Assembly (NCBI GenBank): GCA_003133815.1
Contig: PKZR01000377.1
Span: 1-41,076, forward strand
Reading direction: 5' to 3'
Source: Limisphaerales bacterium
Lineage (GTDB): Bacteria > Verrucomicrobiota > Verrucomicrobiia > Limisphaerales > UBA11358
Length of the DNA: 41,076 nucleotides
This document shows positions 15,452 through 22,662 of this stretch, one piece after another. The position numbers and the translations under genes were made by a program. The notes beneath the pieces were generated by a model that saw only the letters and a program-made list of their open reading frames with translations, searched no databases and was not told the DNA's origin. Numbering within the stretch: the stretch's first letter is position 1; every line of letters begins with the position of its first letter.

Positions 15452-16093
15452 TCAGAATGGATTAAGTTTGTCCCATATGCGGGTGAACCACCCCTTGTTC
15501 TGGCTGTCGGTGACGGTGCCTTTGCCAATGATCTGAATTGTGGCGTCGGCAACATTGTAGCTCTGGACCGTGTCGTCCGAGGCCACATCGGCGGAGCGTA
15601 CGACGCCGTGCAGCACGATTGTCTGGTTTTCGCCGCTAAAAGCGGTCTCGCGTTTGCCCTCGACGACGAAATTTCCATCGGGCAATACATCCACGATGCG
15701 CACAGCGATCTTGGCCACCACCGCTTCCGAGTCACTTATACTGCCGCTGCCATTGTGTGCGAGGTCTGAACTATAGTTCACGGCCGGCATCGCAGCTTTA
15801 TGCGCCAGAAAACCCGGAAAAAGAAATGAGGTGATGGTCGCAGCCTCGCTGGACTTTTTCTCCGTCACGGTGGAGTTGTTTTTGCTGGCGGTGCTGCTTT
15901 CCGACACAATAATGGTGATGATATCTCCGACACCGGCGGCGCGCTTGTCGGCAAACATGGACTGCGAAGCATCTGCTCGCCAGAGTGACTGCGGCAACGC
16001 GGCGACCGGCAGCATGGCGGTGAAAAAAATGATGACGGCCAACAGATGTGTCCGATGGAAATTTAATTTCAAAATCGGGTAGGGAGCTTTCAT
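15452..16093 (-). CDS. flgH: Flagellar L-ring protein FlgH
   Basis: The 213 residues begin at the ATG 1 base after the flgA stop (MKAPYPILKL). A signal sequence (LLAVIIFFTAMLPVAA) leads to LPQSLWRADASQSMFADKRAAGVGDIITIIVSESSTASKNN, the FlgH start motif. PDGNFVVEGKRETAFSGENQTIVLHGVVRSADV and QNKGWFTRIWDKLNPF complete the family pattern. FlgH normally is a lipoprotein with a lipobox cysteine; no cysteine is seen here, so it seems to be cleaved by signal peptidase I. The open frame extends further upstream but inside flgA. FlgH forms the outer-membrane ring around the rod. Confidence 0.94.
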   Translation of the reverse strand: MKAPYPILKLNFHRTHLLAVIIFFTAMLPVAALPQSLWRADASQSMFADKRAAGVGDIITIIVSESSTASKNNSTVTEKKSSEAATITSFLFPGFLAHKAAMPAVNYSSDLAHNGSGSISDSEAVVAKIAVRIVDVLPDGNFVVEGKRETAFSGENQTIVLHGVVRSADVASDDTVQSYNVADATIQIIGKGTVTDSQNKGWFTRIWDKLNPF

Positions 16094-16094
16094 T

Positions 16095-16847
16095 TTAGAG
16101 CGGGATGAGGACGGTTTTTCCATCGAGAACTTTGCCGGAGAAATCGTGTTCGGATTGTAAATTGCGTAGGCGAATGAATTGTCCGGGCGTGCCATCTTCC
16201 AACGCCTGGACTTTCATCATTACATTCAACGCGCCGTCTTGAATGAGAGCGTCCGCCATTTGACCGCGACGAATCACCGGATGTAATCTCACCGAATAGG
16301 AGAGCAGGGGAGATCCAGCGGGAACCGATTCGGCTACTTCGAGCGTCGTGTCGCCATCGGCAAACTCGGCCAGCGGACTGTGAAGCGCCAGCACGTCGCG
16401 GCGTTCGCGTGCGATGTACGCTTCCGCCACCATTTCTCCGGGTTTGAGCATGGTGCGAGCAACCCAAATTTCGCGCCAGAGATGCGCCTGAACGGAATAT
16501 TGCCAGTTACCAAGACTGCTGCCGTCGGCGGTGAAAATTTCAAAACGGACGATGAAAGAAGAAGCGATTCCATTGTTCGGCATGTCGAGGATTTTCAAAG
16601 TCAATTGTCCTGCCTGCGTATTTAGCGAAACCCATGGGCGCGTCAATCGCAAATCCAGATCGCCGCCGTCTGCGCCGACGAATTGCTGTTGCAGCGCACT
16701 GGTCAACAACCTGGTGACTCCGGCTTCATCCAAAACAGCGTTCGTACCAGCAAAGGAAGTTGATTTTATGGAAAGCTCGTCTCCAAAAACCGGAAAAACA
16801 AATCCTCCGAATACTGCGACCAGCAAAGATAGAATTATAGTTTTCAT
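16095..16847 (-). CDS. flgA: Flagella basal body P-ring formation protein FlgA
   Basis: About 250 residues with an N-terminal signal peptide (MKTIILSLLVAVFGGFVFPVFG-DE). The C-terminal SAF-type region includes VWVARTMLKPGEMVAEAYIARERRDV, SVPAGSPLLSYSVRLHPVIRRGQMADALIQDGALNVMMKVQALEDGTPGQFIRLRN and SGKVLDGKTVLIPL, the FlgA pattern (GQ-V-V...G-I.V.....AL..G..G..I.V.N..S...V.G). FlgA is a periplasmic chaperone for FlgI assembly. The ATG at 16847 shares one base with the flgG stop (TGATG), a coupled start; a TTG one codon earlier is also possible. Confidence 0.92.
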   Translation of the reverse strand: MKTIILSLLVAVFGGFVFPVFGDELSIKSTSFAGTNAVLDEAGVTRLLTSALQQQFVGADGGDLDLRLTRPWVSLNTQAGQLTLKILDMPNNGIASSFIVRFEIFTADGSSLGNWQYSVQAHLWREIWVARTMLKPGEMVAEAYIARERRDVLALHSPLAEFADGDTTLEVAESVPAGSPLLSYSVRLHPVIRRGQMADALIQDGALNVMMKVQALEDGTPGQFIRLRNLQSEHDFSGKVLDGKTVLIPL

Positions 16848-17629
16848 CAACGTATCAAGTTGTTGCTTTGCTGCATCATTTCATCACAAGCCTGTACGGC
16901 CTTTGAATTGACTTCATAGGCGCGCTGGGCCTGAATGAGATTGACCATTTCCTCCACAACGCTGACATTGGAAAGTTCGAGATAGCCTTGATTTAAGGTG
17001 CCGAAGCCGTTCGAGCCGGGTGTGCCAAGTTCCGGCGTGCCAGAAGCGGCAGTTTCCTTGTAAAGATTGCTGCCTTCGCTTTCGAGTCCGGCAGGGTTGT
17101 TGAAGTTGACGAGCTGGACTTGAAATGAAGTCGTCCCGGTGGCACCGGTATAAGTCACATTGCCATTGGAGCCGATGGTGATGTTGGTTGTGCCTGCGGG
17201 TACGGGCTGAAAACCACCGATAACTGGCAACCCATCGCTTGTCACGATCCGCCCATTGGCGTCCGATTTAAAAGCGCCATCGCGAGTGTAGGCATTCGAA
17301 CCATCGGGCATTTGCACTTCAAAAAATCCATTGCCTTGCACGGCCACGTCGAGTTGTTCGCCGGTCTGGGTAAGATCGCCGTTGGTGAAGATGCGCGCGG
17401 TGGCGACGGGTCGTGAACCCTGACCAACTTGGATTCCTGTGGGCACCATATTGCCGGAGCCTAGGTCGGCACCAGGGGCGCGAGTCGTCTGATAAAGCAG
17501 TTCTTGGAATTCAACCTTGCTTTTCTTAAAGCCAGTGGTGTTGACGTTTGCCAGGTTGTTGGAGATGACGTCCAGATTCATCTGCTGGGATTCCATCCCT
17601 GCGGCGGCTGAGTAAAGTGCGCGGAGCAT
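16847..17629 (-). CDS. flgG: Flagellar distal rod protein FlgG
   Basis: The 260 residues begin MLRALYSAAAGMESQQMNLDVISNNLANVNTTGFKKSKVEFQELLY, nearly the textbook FlgG N-terminus. GNGFFEVQMPDGSNAYTRDGAFKSDANGRIVTSDGLPVIGG and the C-terminal YLELSNVSVVEEMVNLIQAQRAYEVNSKAVQACDEMMQQSNNLIR complete the pattern. Length matches the 260 residues of E. coli FlgG. It polymerises to the distal rod that crosses the P and L rings encoded just downstream. The start lies 22 bases after flgF and is preceded by AT-rich AATAAAATAT, with no Shine-Dalgarno sequence. Confidence 0.97.
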   Translation of the reverse strand: MLRALYSAAAGMESQQMNLDVISNNLANVNTTGFKKSKVEFQELLYQTTRAPGADLGSGNMVPTGIQVGQGSRPVATARIFTNGDLTQTGEQLDVAVQGNGFFEVQMPDGSNAYTRDGAFKSDANGRIVTSDGLPVIGGFQPVPAGTTNITIGSNGNVTYTGATGTTSFQVQLVNFNNPAGLESEGSNLYKETAASGTPELGTPGSNGFGTLNQGYLELSNVSVVEEMVNLIQAQRAYEVNSKAVQACDEMMQQSNNLIR

Positions 17630-17651
17630 ATATTTTATTTATTATTGGTTT

Positions 17652-18401
17652 CTATGAAGTGCCGCCCAATGAGGTGATGGTCTGCCCCATGCGGTCATTC
17701 TGCATCTGGAGCACTTTCTGGTTGGCTTCAAAAATCCGCATGCTGTCGATCAATCCGCTCATTTCACCAGTCGGCGAACTATTTGGGGCCTCGAGAAATC
17801 CCTGGCGAACCGCCGTGTCAGCGGTAACTGGCGTAGGATTCATGTTTGGCTGGTCGGCGATCAGATAGCCATAGTCTGTGGGGGTTAGCTGGCCAGGATT
17901 TGAGAATGTCACGACCTGCAAGTGACCTTTGATGTCCCCGCCTTGGCTGATTTGGCCGGTTGGCGAAATGCTGATGGCTGCTGGATTTCCCGGATTAAAT
18001 TGCACCGGACCGCCATTGCCCAACACGGGATAGCCTTCCTTGGTAACGAGCTGGCTTTTGGCATTGAGTTGAAATTCGCCGTCACGGGTATAGGCGCGGT
18101 CACCATTGGGCAGTTGCACCGTGAAGAAGCCGGAGCCTTCAACGGCGAAGTCCAATGATCCGCCGGTGGGACGAAGTTGTCCCTGCTGAAAGCTGGTGGA
18201 GGCCACGGCTACCGGAATCATAAAATTTGCTGAAGTGTTGCCATTACCGTCCAGCGGAGAAGCTGCGGCAACATCTGCAAACGAAACGTCTTGCCTGCGG
18301 AAACCGGGCGTGGTTCCGGCTGAGAGATTCTGGGTAATCATCTCCTGCCAGCGTGATTGGGCATTCATTGCGGCAGCGGCTTGGTACAGACTTACGTTCA
18401 T
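17652..18401 (-). CDS. flgF: Flagellar proximal rod protein FlgF
   Basis: The 249 residues begin MNVSLYQAAAAMNAQSRWQEMITQNLSAGTTPGFRRQDVSF, a diverged rod-family N-terminus (NLS..TTPGFRR). It contains FAVEGSGFFTVQLPNGDRAYTRDGEFQLNAKSQLVTKEGYPVLG and ends EAPNSSPTGEMSGLIDSMRIFEANQKVLQMQNDRMGQTITSLGGTS. The position before flgG and the shorter length fit FlgF rather than FlgG or FlgE. It leads a new transcription unit behind a sigma-54 promoter whose -12 C is 16 bases from the start codon, so its mRNA may have almost no leader. No Shine-Dalgarno sequence is present. Confidence 0.93.
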   Translation of the reverse strand: MNVSLYQAAAAMNAQSRWQEMITQNLSAGTTPGFRRQDVSFADVAAASPLDGNGNTSANFMIPVAVASTSFQQGQLRPTGGSLDFAVEGSGFFTVQLPNGDRAYTRDGEFQLNAKSQLVTKEGYPVLGNGGPVQFNPGNPAAISISPTGQISQGGDIKGHLQVVTFSNPGQLTPTDYGYLIADQPNMNPTPVTADTAVRQGFLEAPNSSPTGEMSGLIDSMRIFEANQKVLQMQNDRMGQTITSLGGTS

Positions 18402-18416
18402 GTGCTGGATTGAGAA

Positions 18417-18431
18417 GCAGCGATTGTGCCA
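18417..18431 (-). promoter_or_regulatory. Sigma-54 promoter for flgF operon
   Basis: On the minus strand the sequence is TGGCAC-AATCG-CTGC, the -24/-12 consensus with exact spacing and one mismatch (CTGC for TTGC). The spacing to the start codon (16 bases from the -12 C) equals that at fliW. It is the first intergenic gap of more than 100 bases downstream of the flgB operon start. Confidence 0.75.
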
Positions 18432-18489
18432 TCACTCAAAACGGTTGGCTTTGATGGATAATTGTCCGTTCCCAATGATTCTGCATGGA

Positions 18490-18524
18490 AAAATTTGCCG
18501 GCAGCTTTGCAAAATTTGCCGGGT
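18490..18524. promoter_or_regulatory. AAAATTTGCC direct repeats: possible enhancer site or motB-operon terminator
   Basis: AAAATTTGCC occurs at 18490-18499 and at 18511-18520, 21 bp apart (two helical turns), 60-95 bases upstream of the flgF sigma-54 box. The longer form CAAAATTTGCCGGGT (18510-18524) recurs near fliW. On the minus strand CCGGCA...TGCCGG (18522-18498) could form a hairpin followed by a short T run, so a terminator for the flgB-motB transcript is an alternative. Confidence 0.4.
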
Positions 18525-18596
18525 GCGTTTTTTGCCCCGTTCGTAGAAGAAATCTTCTTCAGGGATAAAAATGCATGTGATGGAAATTTCATAAAT

Positions 18597-18869
18597 TCAA
18601 ATTTTCCCCACTGGTGAAGCTTCATATGCACACGTGAGTTCAACGACCTGTCCGCAACTGCACTGGATTCGGATGGATGACACGCGATCACCATCGCGTT
18701 GCAAAGTCACACGTGGCAGGCATTGGCCGCTTGAGATCGATTTGCCGGTGCGACCCAGTGGATGAAATGCCTGTAGCATTTCATTTTGATTGACGATGGT
18801 GACATGAAGATTCGACCGGTTCCGGCCAGAAACGGTGGCATTACTTAATGGCACAAATGGATCGTTCAT
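18597..18869 (-). CDS. Small conserved-looking four-cysteine protein coupled to motB
   Basis: A 90-residue protein I do not recognise. The start overlaps the motB stop (ATGA), so it is very likely expressed with the stator genes. It has no signal peptide or membrane segment. The N-half is polar (TVSGRNRSNLHVTIVNQNEMLQAFHPLGR). The C-half is beta-rich with cysteines at 50, 70, 72 and 80: QCLPRVTLQRDGDRVSSIRIQCSCGQVVELTC. The CxC pair with two flanking cysteines could bind a metal such as zinc. It is the last gene of the first flagellar operon. A role in motility regulation is a guess from position only. Confidence 0.75.
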   Translation of the reverse strand: MNDPFVPLSNATVSGRNRSNLHVTIVNQNEMLQAFHPLGRTGKSISSGQCLPRVTLQRDGDRVSSIRIQCSCGQVVELTCAYEASPVGKI

Positions 18870-19624
18870 GGCGGGTTTTGGTCTGAAGTGTCGGACGCTG
18901 ACTGGTCTGCGCTTTCGACTTTCAATAGAACGGTCACACGTCGGTTGGATTCCAAGGTCGGGTCAAGTCCTGGCATCGGTTGTGTGTCAGCGAAACCGGA
19001 AACCTTGAACACTTGTTGTGATTCCACTCCGCTTTGGATTAGTTTTCGGCGGGCGGCGTTGGCCCTTTCAGTGGAAAGATCCCATTTATTCATATTTTCC
19101 GGGTCGGTATCGGGCCGGGTTTCGGTGTGCCCCTCCAATTCAATATGGAAGTTTTGGTAGCGGGCAATTTCCCAGGCCAGCGTGGAAAAGACCCAGTCGC
19201 CATAAGTCGTGAACTTGTCCGTGCCCGGTTCAAACACCGGTTTTTGCGAATGGTCAAAAATATTGATTCTTACTCCGTCGGGCGTTAGCGCAATTTGGAC
19301 GCTCTGCTCCAGCTCCTGGCTTTGCTCCAGCATCTTGGACAAATCCTCCGTGATTTTCCGCAGCATTTGCATTTCAACGGCAGTCACGGAATCGAAGTTG
19401 CCTTTTTGCTTGTTCTGCTGCGATGTGTCCTTGCTTGGAATGATGCCGGTGGATTCCTTGTTGACGGCGGAGAAAGGATTGCGGAATGCGCGTTCCACGG
19501 CCTCCTTGATTTTCTTGTCCTGCGCGGTGAGCCAGAGCAGAAGAAAAAGTGCCATCATGGCGGTCACGAAGTCCGCGTAAGCAGTTTTCCATGCGCCGCC
19601 GTGATGTTGTTCGCGTTTGCGCAT
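18866..19624 (-). CDS. motB: Flagellar motor stator protein MotB
   Basis: The 252 residues begin MRKREQHHGGAWKTAYADFVTAMMALFLLLWLTAQDK, with the proton-carrying aspartate at residue 18 before the single membrane helix, the normal MotB N-terminus. The C-terminal OmpA-like peptidoglycan-binding domain reads FHIELEGHTETRPDTDPENMNKWDLSTERANAARRKLIQSGV...VSGFADTQPM...NRRVTVLL. The middle carries the expected linker with a coiled segment (MLRKITEDLSKMLEQSQELEQSV). The type cannot be firmly set as proton or sodium, but ADFVTAMMALFLLLWL is the proton-type form. It directly follows motA with a 2-base gap. Confidence 0.95.
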   Translation of the reverse strand: MRKREQHHGGAWKTAYADFVTAMMALFLLLWLTAQDKKIKEAVERAFRNPFSAVNKESTGIIPSKDTSQQNKQKGNFDSVTAVEMQMLRKITEDLSKMLEQSQELEQSVQIALTPDGVRINIFDHSQKPVFEPGTDKFTTYGDWVFSTLAWEIARYQNFHIELEGHTETRPDTDPENMNKWDLSTERANAARRKLIQSGVESQQVFKVSGFADTQPMPGLDPTLESNRRVTVLLKVESADQSASDTSDQNPP

Positions 19625-19626
19625 GG

Positions 19627-20499
19627 CTAGGTTTTGGCACCTGTGCTCTTGAGCGACTTGAGCATTTCTTCCAATTCATCCGAAGTCGGGCGCAGTTCGC
19701 TGCTCAATCCGCGCCGTCCCAATTCGACGGCAGTGATGGGAGCCATGCCGCTGGCAAAACCAATCACGCAGGCGGCGATGCATCGGGTGAAATCTAAATC
19801 AGCAGCTCCGATGAAATCCAGATTCATTGCAAGCGGATTCACGAAACCGTAAGCGAGCAAAATGCCCAGAAACGTGCCCACCAGCGCGGCGGCCACATGC
19901 TGCCCGATTTGTTCGATGGGGCCGTTGATGGACGCCATGGTGACCACAATGCCCAGCACTGCTGCCACGATGCCGAATCCTGGCATGGAGTCGCCGATTT
20001 TTGTCAGAACATTGATTGGGGCCAGATGGTCTATTTCTTTCCGCTCGATTTCTGCGTCCAGCAGGAGCCGCAACTGGTCCGGTTTGATTTTGCCGTCAAT
20101 AATCGGACGCAAGCTGCTGCAAAGAAATTCGACTGAATTGGTGTTGGCCGCAAAGAGCGGATATTTGTTGAAAACGGGGCTGCTTTTTGGATCGAATACA
20201 TGCTCTTCCAGCGCAATCATGCCGTTGCGTCGGCCCAACAAGAAAAGTTCGTAAAGCACCTTGAGCAGTTCTTCATAGGCGGCGCGGCTGTGTGGTGTGC
20301 CTTTGAGTGACAACATGGTTCCGTGAACGAGATCCACGAGCACCTTGCGCGGTGACATGATGATCATTGCACCCAACGCGCCGCCGCCTATGATGACCAC
20401 CTCGTTGGGATGCATCAGCCAGAAAAGATGGCCGCCGCCCATTACGAAGCCGCCAAAAACCGAAAACACCACGACGAGAAAACCAATTAAAATAATCAT
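19627..20499 (-). CDS. motA: Flagellar motor stator protein MotA
   Basis: The 290 residues have four membrane segments: about 1-22 (MIILIGFLVVVFSVFGGFVMGG), 31-50, 165-188 (SMPGFGIVAAVLGIVVTMASIN) and 198-220 (AAALVGTFLGILLAYGFVNPLA). The cytoplasmic loop between segments 2 and 3 contains the charged torque-contact region (ELFLLGRRNGMIALEEHVFDPKSSPVF). MGDSMPGFGIVAAVLGIV is the typical MotA/proton-channel motif. The length is close to E. coli MotA (295). The start overlaps the fliA stop (ATGA). The stator is thus in the same operon as the basal-body genes rather than in a separate late unit. Confidence 0.96.
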   Translation of the reverse strand: MIILIGFLVVVFSVFGGFVMGGGHLFWLMHPNEVVIIGGGALGAMIIMSPRKVLVDLVHGTMLSLKGTPHSRAAYEELLKVLYELFLLGRRNGMIALEEHVFDPKSSPVFNKYPLFAANTNSVEFLCSSLRPIIDGKIKPDQLRLLLDAEIERKEIDHLAPINVLTKIGDSMPGFGIVAAVLGIVVTMASINGPIEQIGQHVAAALVGTFLGILLAYGFVNPLAMNLDFIGAADLDFTRCIAACVIGFASGMAPITAVELGRRGLSSELRPTSDELEEMLKSLKSTGAKT

Positions 20500-21347
20500 G
20501 AGCGTTGGAACGATTTGTCTCGGTTGGCCAGTCCGCTCTCAAATCTTTGCAGATAGGAACGGATGGAAAGAATCGCCTGCGAATGAATCTGACAGATGCG
20601 GGATTCGGTCAGGCCGAAGACCTCGGCAATTTCGCGCAGGTGCATGTCTTCGCCATAATATAAAGCCAGCACTTTGCGTTGGATTTCGGGCAAATCCTTG
20701 AGCCTCTCAAAAACCACCCGTTTCAATTCCGCGTTAGAAACTTCTTCGACGGGGCCGGCCTGATTGGGATTTGCCACCACTTCATAAAGGGTGCCTGTCT
20801 CATCACCGTCCGAAGTGCAAACGGCATCCAGACAGATGAACTGGGCGGGGCGGACTTCATCAAGCAACTCGTGATACTCGGCAATCGACATTTTCATTGC
20901 CTTTGCCATTTCCGGATCGTCCGGCATACGGCCCAATTGCTGTTCCAGTTGGTTCATGACTCCCTGGATTTTCCGGGATTTTTCATGAACAGTGCGCGGC
21001 ACCCAATCCATGCGCCGCAACTCATCCAGCATCGCGCCCCGGATGCGCAGCCTCGCATAACCTTCGAACGATGTCCCCGAAGCCGGGTTATAATTTCTCA
21101 AAGCCTGCAACAAGCCAACCAGTCCCGCGCTGTTCAAATCATCGCGGTCAACGTGATCTGGCAACGTCATAGCCAGCCGGTTGACGGCGTAACGGACCAA
21201 TGGCAAATAGCGTTCAACTAATGCGTTTTCAGCAAGACTGTTGGTCTGTTCATGGTAATGCCGCCAGAGTTCCTGTGCGGTAGGATGTTGCTCCGCTCCT
21301 ATCGTCGCAGGGCGTTCTATTTCGGATTCACAACTGCTAGTGCTCAT
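20496..21347 (-). CDS. fliA: RNA polymerase flagellar sigma factor FliA (sigma-28)
   Basis: The 283 residues have region 2 (NALVERYLPLVRYAVNRLAMTLPDHVDRDDLNSAGLVGLLQALRNYNPASGTSFEGYARLRIRGAMLDELRRMDWVPR), region 3 (KSRKIQGVMNQLEQQLGRMPDDPEMAKAM) and region 4 (LPEIQRKVLALYYGEDMHLREIAEVFGLTESRICQIHSQAI). The 'GAMLDELRRMDWVPR' segment is diagnostic of the FliA/WhiG group. Targets should be late genes such as flagellin, none of which are in the window, and I found no TAAA-N15-GCCGATAA promoter here. No FlgM-like anti-sigma factor was recognised. Start preceded by AAAGATAAATT. Confidence 0.95.
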   Translation of the reverse strand: MSTSSCESEIERPATIGAEQHPTAQELWRHYHEQTNSLAENALVERYLPLVRYAVNRLAMTLPDHVDRDDLNSAGLVGLLQALRNYNPASGTSFEGYARLRIRGAMLDELRRMDWVPRTVHEKSRKIQGVMNQLEQQLGRMPDDPEMAKAMKMSIAEYHELLDEVRPAQFICLDAVCTSDGDETGTLYEVVANPNQAGPVEEVSNAELKRVVFERLKDLPEIQRKVLALYYGEDMHLREIAEVFGLTESRICQIHSQAILSIRSYLQRFESGLANRDKSFQRS

Positions 21348-21350
21348 AAT

Positions 21351-21590
21351 TTATCTTTTACCGGGTTGAATCAACGATGTTGCAACCGGACGTTTCATGC
21401 GGCGTTGATCAAGTGAATCGCGTAGGCCTTGCAGCCACACGCGGGTCCACCAACGTGTAAGAATCGTGGCTGCCAGGGCCGCAGCACAGGCACGCCAAAA
21501 TGCCGCTGGCCAAGGACTGCTGCTTGCCAGACCAAAGCCTGCACCGATGAGAAATCCCACGATGGAGCCAAGAATAATCAATGCTTTCAT
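21351..21590 (-). CDS. Small membrane protein between flhF and fliA
   Basis: A 79-residue protein I do not recognise. It has two hydrophobic segments, 3-24 (ALIILGSIVGFLIGAGFGLASS) and about 27-46 (WPAAFWRACAAALAATILT), then a basic tail (RDSLDQRRMKRPVATSLIQPGKR). The gene ends 3 bases before the fliA start and lies 76 bases after flhF. In many polar flagellates this slot holds flhG (MinD-like). This protein is far too small and lacks a P loop. Its reading frame is collinear with the operon, and the strong hydrophobic pattern favours a real gene. Confidence 0.65.
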   Translation of the reverse strand: MKALIILGSIVGFLIGAGFGLASSSPWPAAFWRACAAALAATILTRWWTRVWLQGLRDSLDQRRMKRPVATSLIQPGKR

Positions 21591-21666
21591 TCGATGTCTG
21601 AGAGCTGTTTAGCAAACTCTTTGCCAGCCTCAGAAAGACGTGCCGAAACTTGGAGGTTTTGCGGAA

Positions 21667-22662
21667 TTAAAGGCTTTTCAGCGGAAATAAATTTTCTGGT
21701 GATGCATTTATGAATTCACCCGGAATTTTTTGCCCAGCTCCGAGGAAGCGAAGGCTGCAATTTGTGCCGAACACAAAATTCCACAGTTTCACCCGTCGCG
21801 GCTCCTCCTCCAGGTGCGTGAAAATTAAATCCTCGGGTTCGCACCGTTCAAATGCGCGCCATTGTATCAGCAGCGTCGGCATTTCATATGCTGCATTTAA
21901 CACCAGATGCACGCGCGGTGATGGCAAGGATGCGATTTGATCGCGTAAAGCATTTAAAGCGTGAGCGTCAGAGATTTCCACGCCGGGCAGATCCACAAAC
22001 CACAATTCACCGGAGGTTTCAGGCTTCGACCAGAATCGTTCCAACGGCACGCCGAGCATTTCACAGTGAATTGCCAGAAACTCGGCCGTGTTGGCAGTGC
22101 TGGCGTCTAGCCGCCAAACGCGAGCCGAGCTTTCCTCAAGCAGTGAAGACAGAGTCAGCCACTTGCACAATGCCGTAGTTTTGCCAGAGCCGGGTGGCCC
22201 AATAAAGACATGTGGTCGCGGGGTAACGTCGTCCAATAGCGGAGGTTTCAGCCAGAAATGCGACAGCGCGCCTTTGACAATTTTCCATTCCTCGTCGAGA
22301 GAATCTGGCGGCGTATCGCCATGCACGGCGCGGAGATGCGTTTGCAGCCGTTCGGCGTGAACCGGCAGCAGGCCCATCGCTTCCAGCCATGCGATGCTAC
22401 GCCAGCGGTCATTGCTGGACGTAAATTCGCCGCTATTTTCGGAAGAGCTTTTTGGGAAGGAAAATGCATCTGGCTGGGGTGCGGATGTTTTGTCCGGAAC
22501 TCCGGCCACAACCTCAATCTGAACTCGCCTTTGCCAGAGCCTGGCAAATCCCTGTGGCGCGACGGGCCTCACACTCAATACGACGGCCTCTGGACCGAGC
22601 TGCGCATGGATTTGTGCCAGCGCGGCAGCGGCATTGTCGGCTATGAACCGGTGGGTCTTCAC
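21667..22662 (-). CDS. flhF: FlhF, SRP-type GTPase-like flagellar protein (degenerate GTP site)
   Basis: The 331 residues start at a GTG that overlaps the flhA stop (GTGA). The N-domain begins MKTHRFIADNAAAALAQIHAQLGPEAVVLSVRPV, matching FlhF. The G domain has the P loop GPPGSGKT (155-162). In place of DTAGR there is DLPGV (224-228). In place of the TKLDE specificity motif there is THLEEE (282-287). 'DLIFTHLEE...LWNFVFGTNCSLRFLGAGQKIPGEF' still aligns with the FlhF C-terminal pattern. FlhF normally sets the place and number of polar flagella with FlhG. The changed motifs suggest weak or altered nucleotide binding. The protein is slightly shorter than typical FlhF (360-450). Confidence 0.85.
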   Translation of the reverse strand: MKTHRFIADNAAAALAQIHAQLGPEAVVLSVRPVAPQGFARLWQRRVQIEVVAGVPDKTSAPQPDAFSFPKSSSENSGEFTSSNDRWRSIAWLEAMGLLPVHAERLQTHLRAVHGDTPPDSLDEEWKIVKGALSHFWLKPPLLDDVTPRPHVFIGPPGSGKTTALCKWLTLSSLLEESSARVWRLDASTANTAEFLAIHCEMLGVPLERFWSKPETSGELWFVDLPGVEISDAHALNALRDQIASLPSPRVHLVLNAAYEMPTLLIQWRAFERCEPEDLIFTHLEEEPRRVKLWNFVFGTNCSLRFLGAGQKIPGEFINASPENLFPLKSL

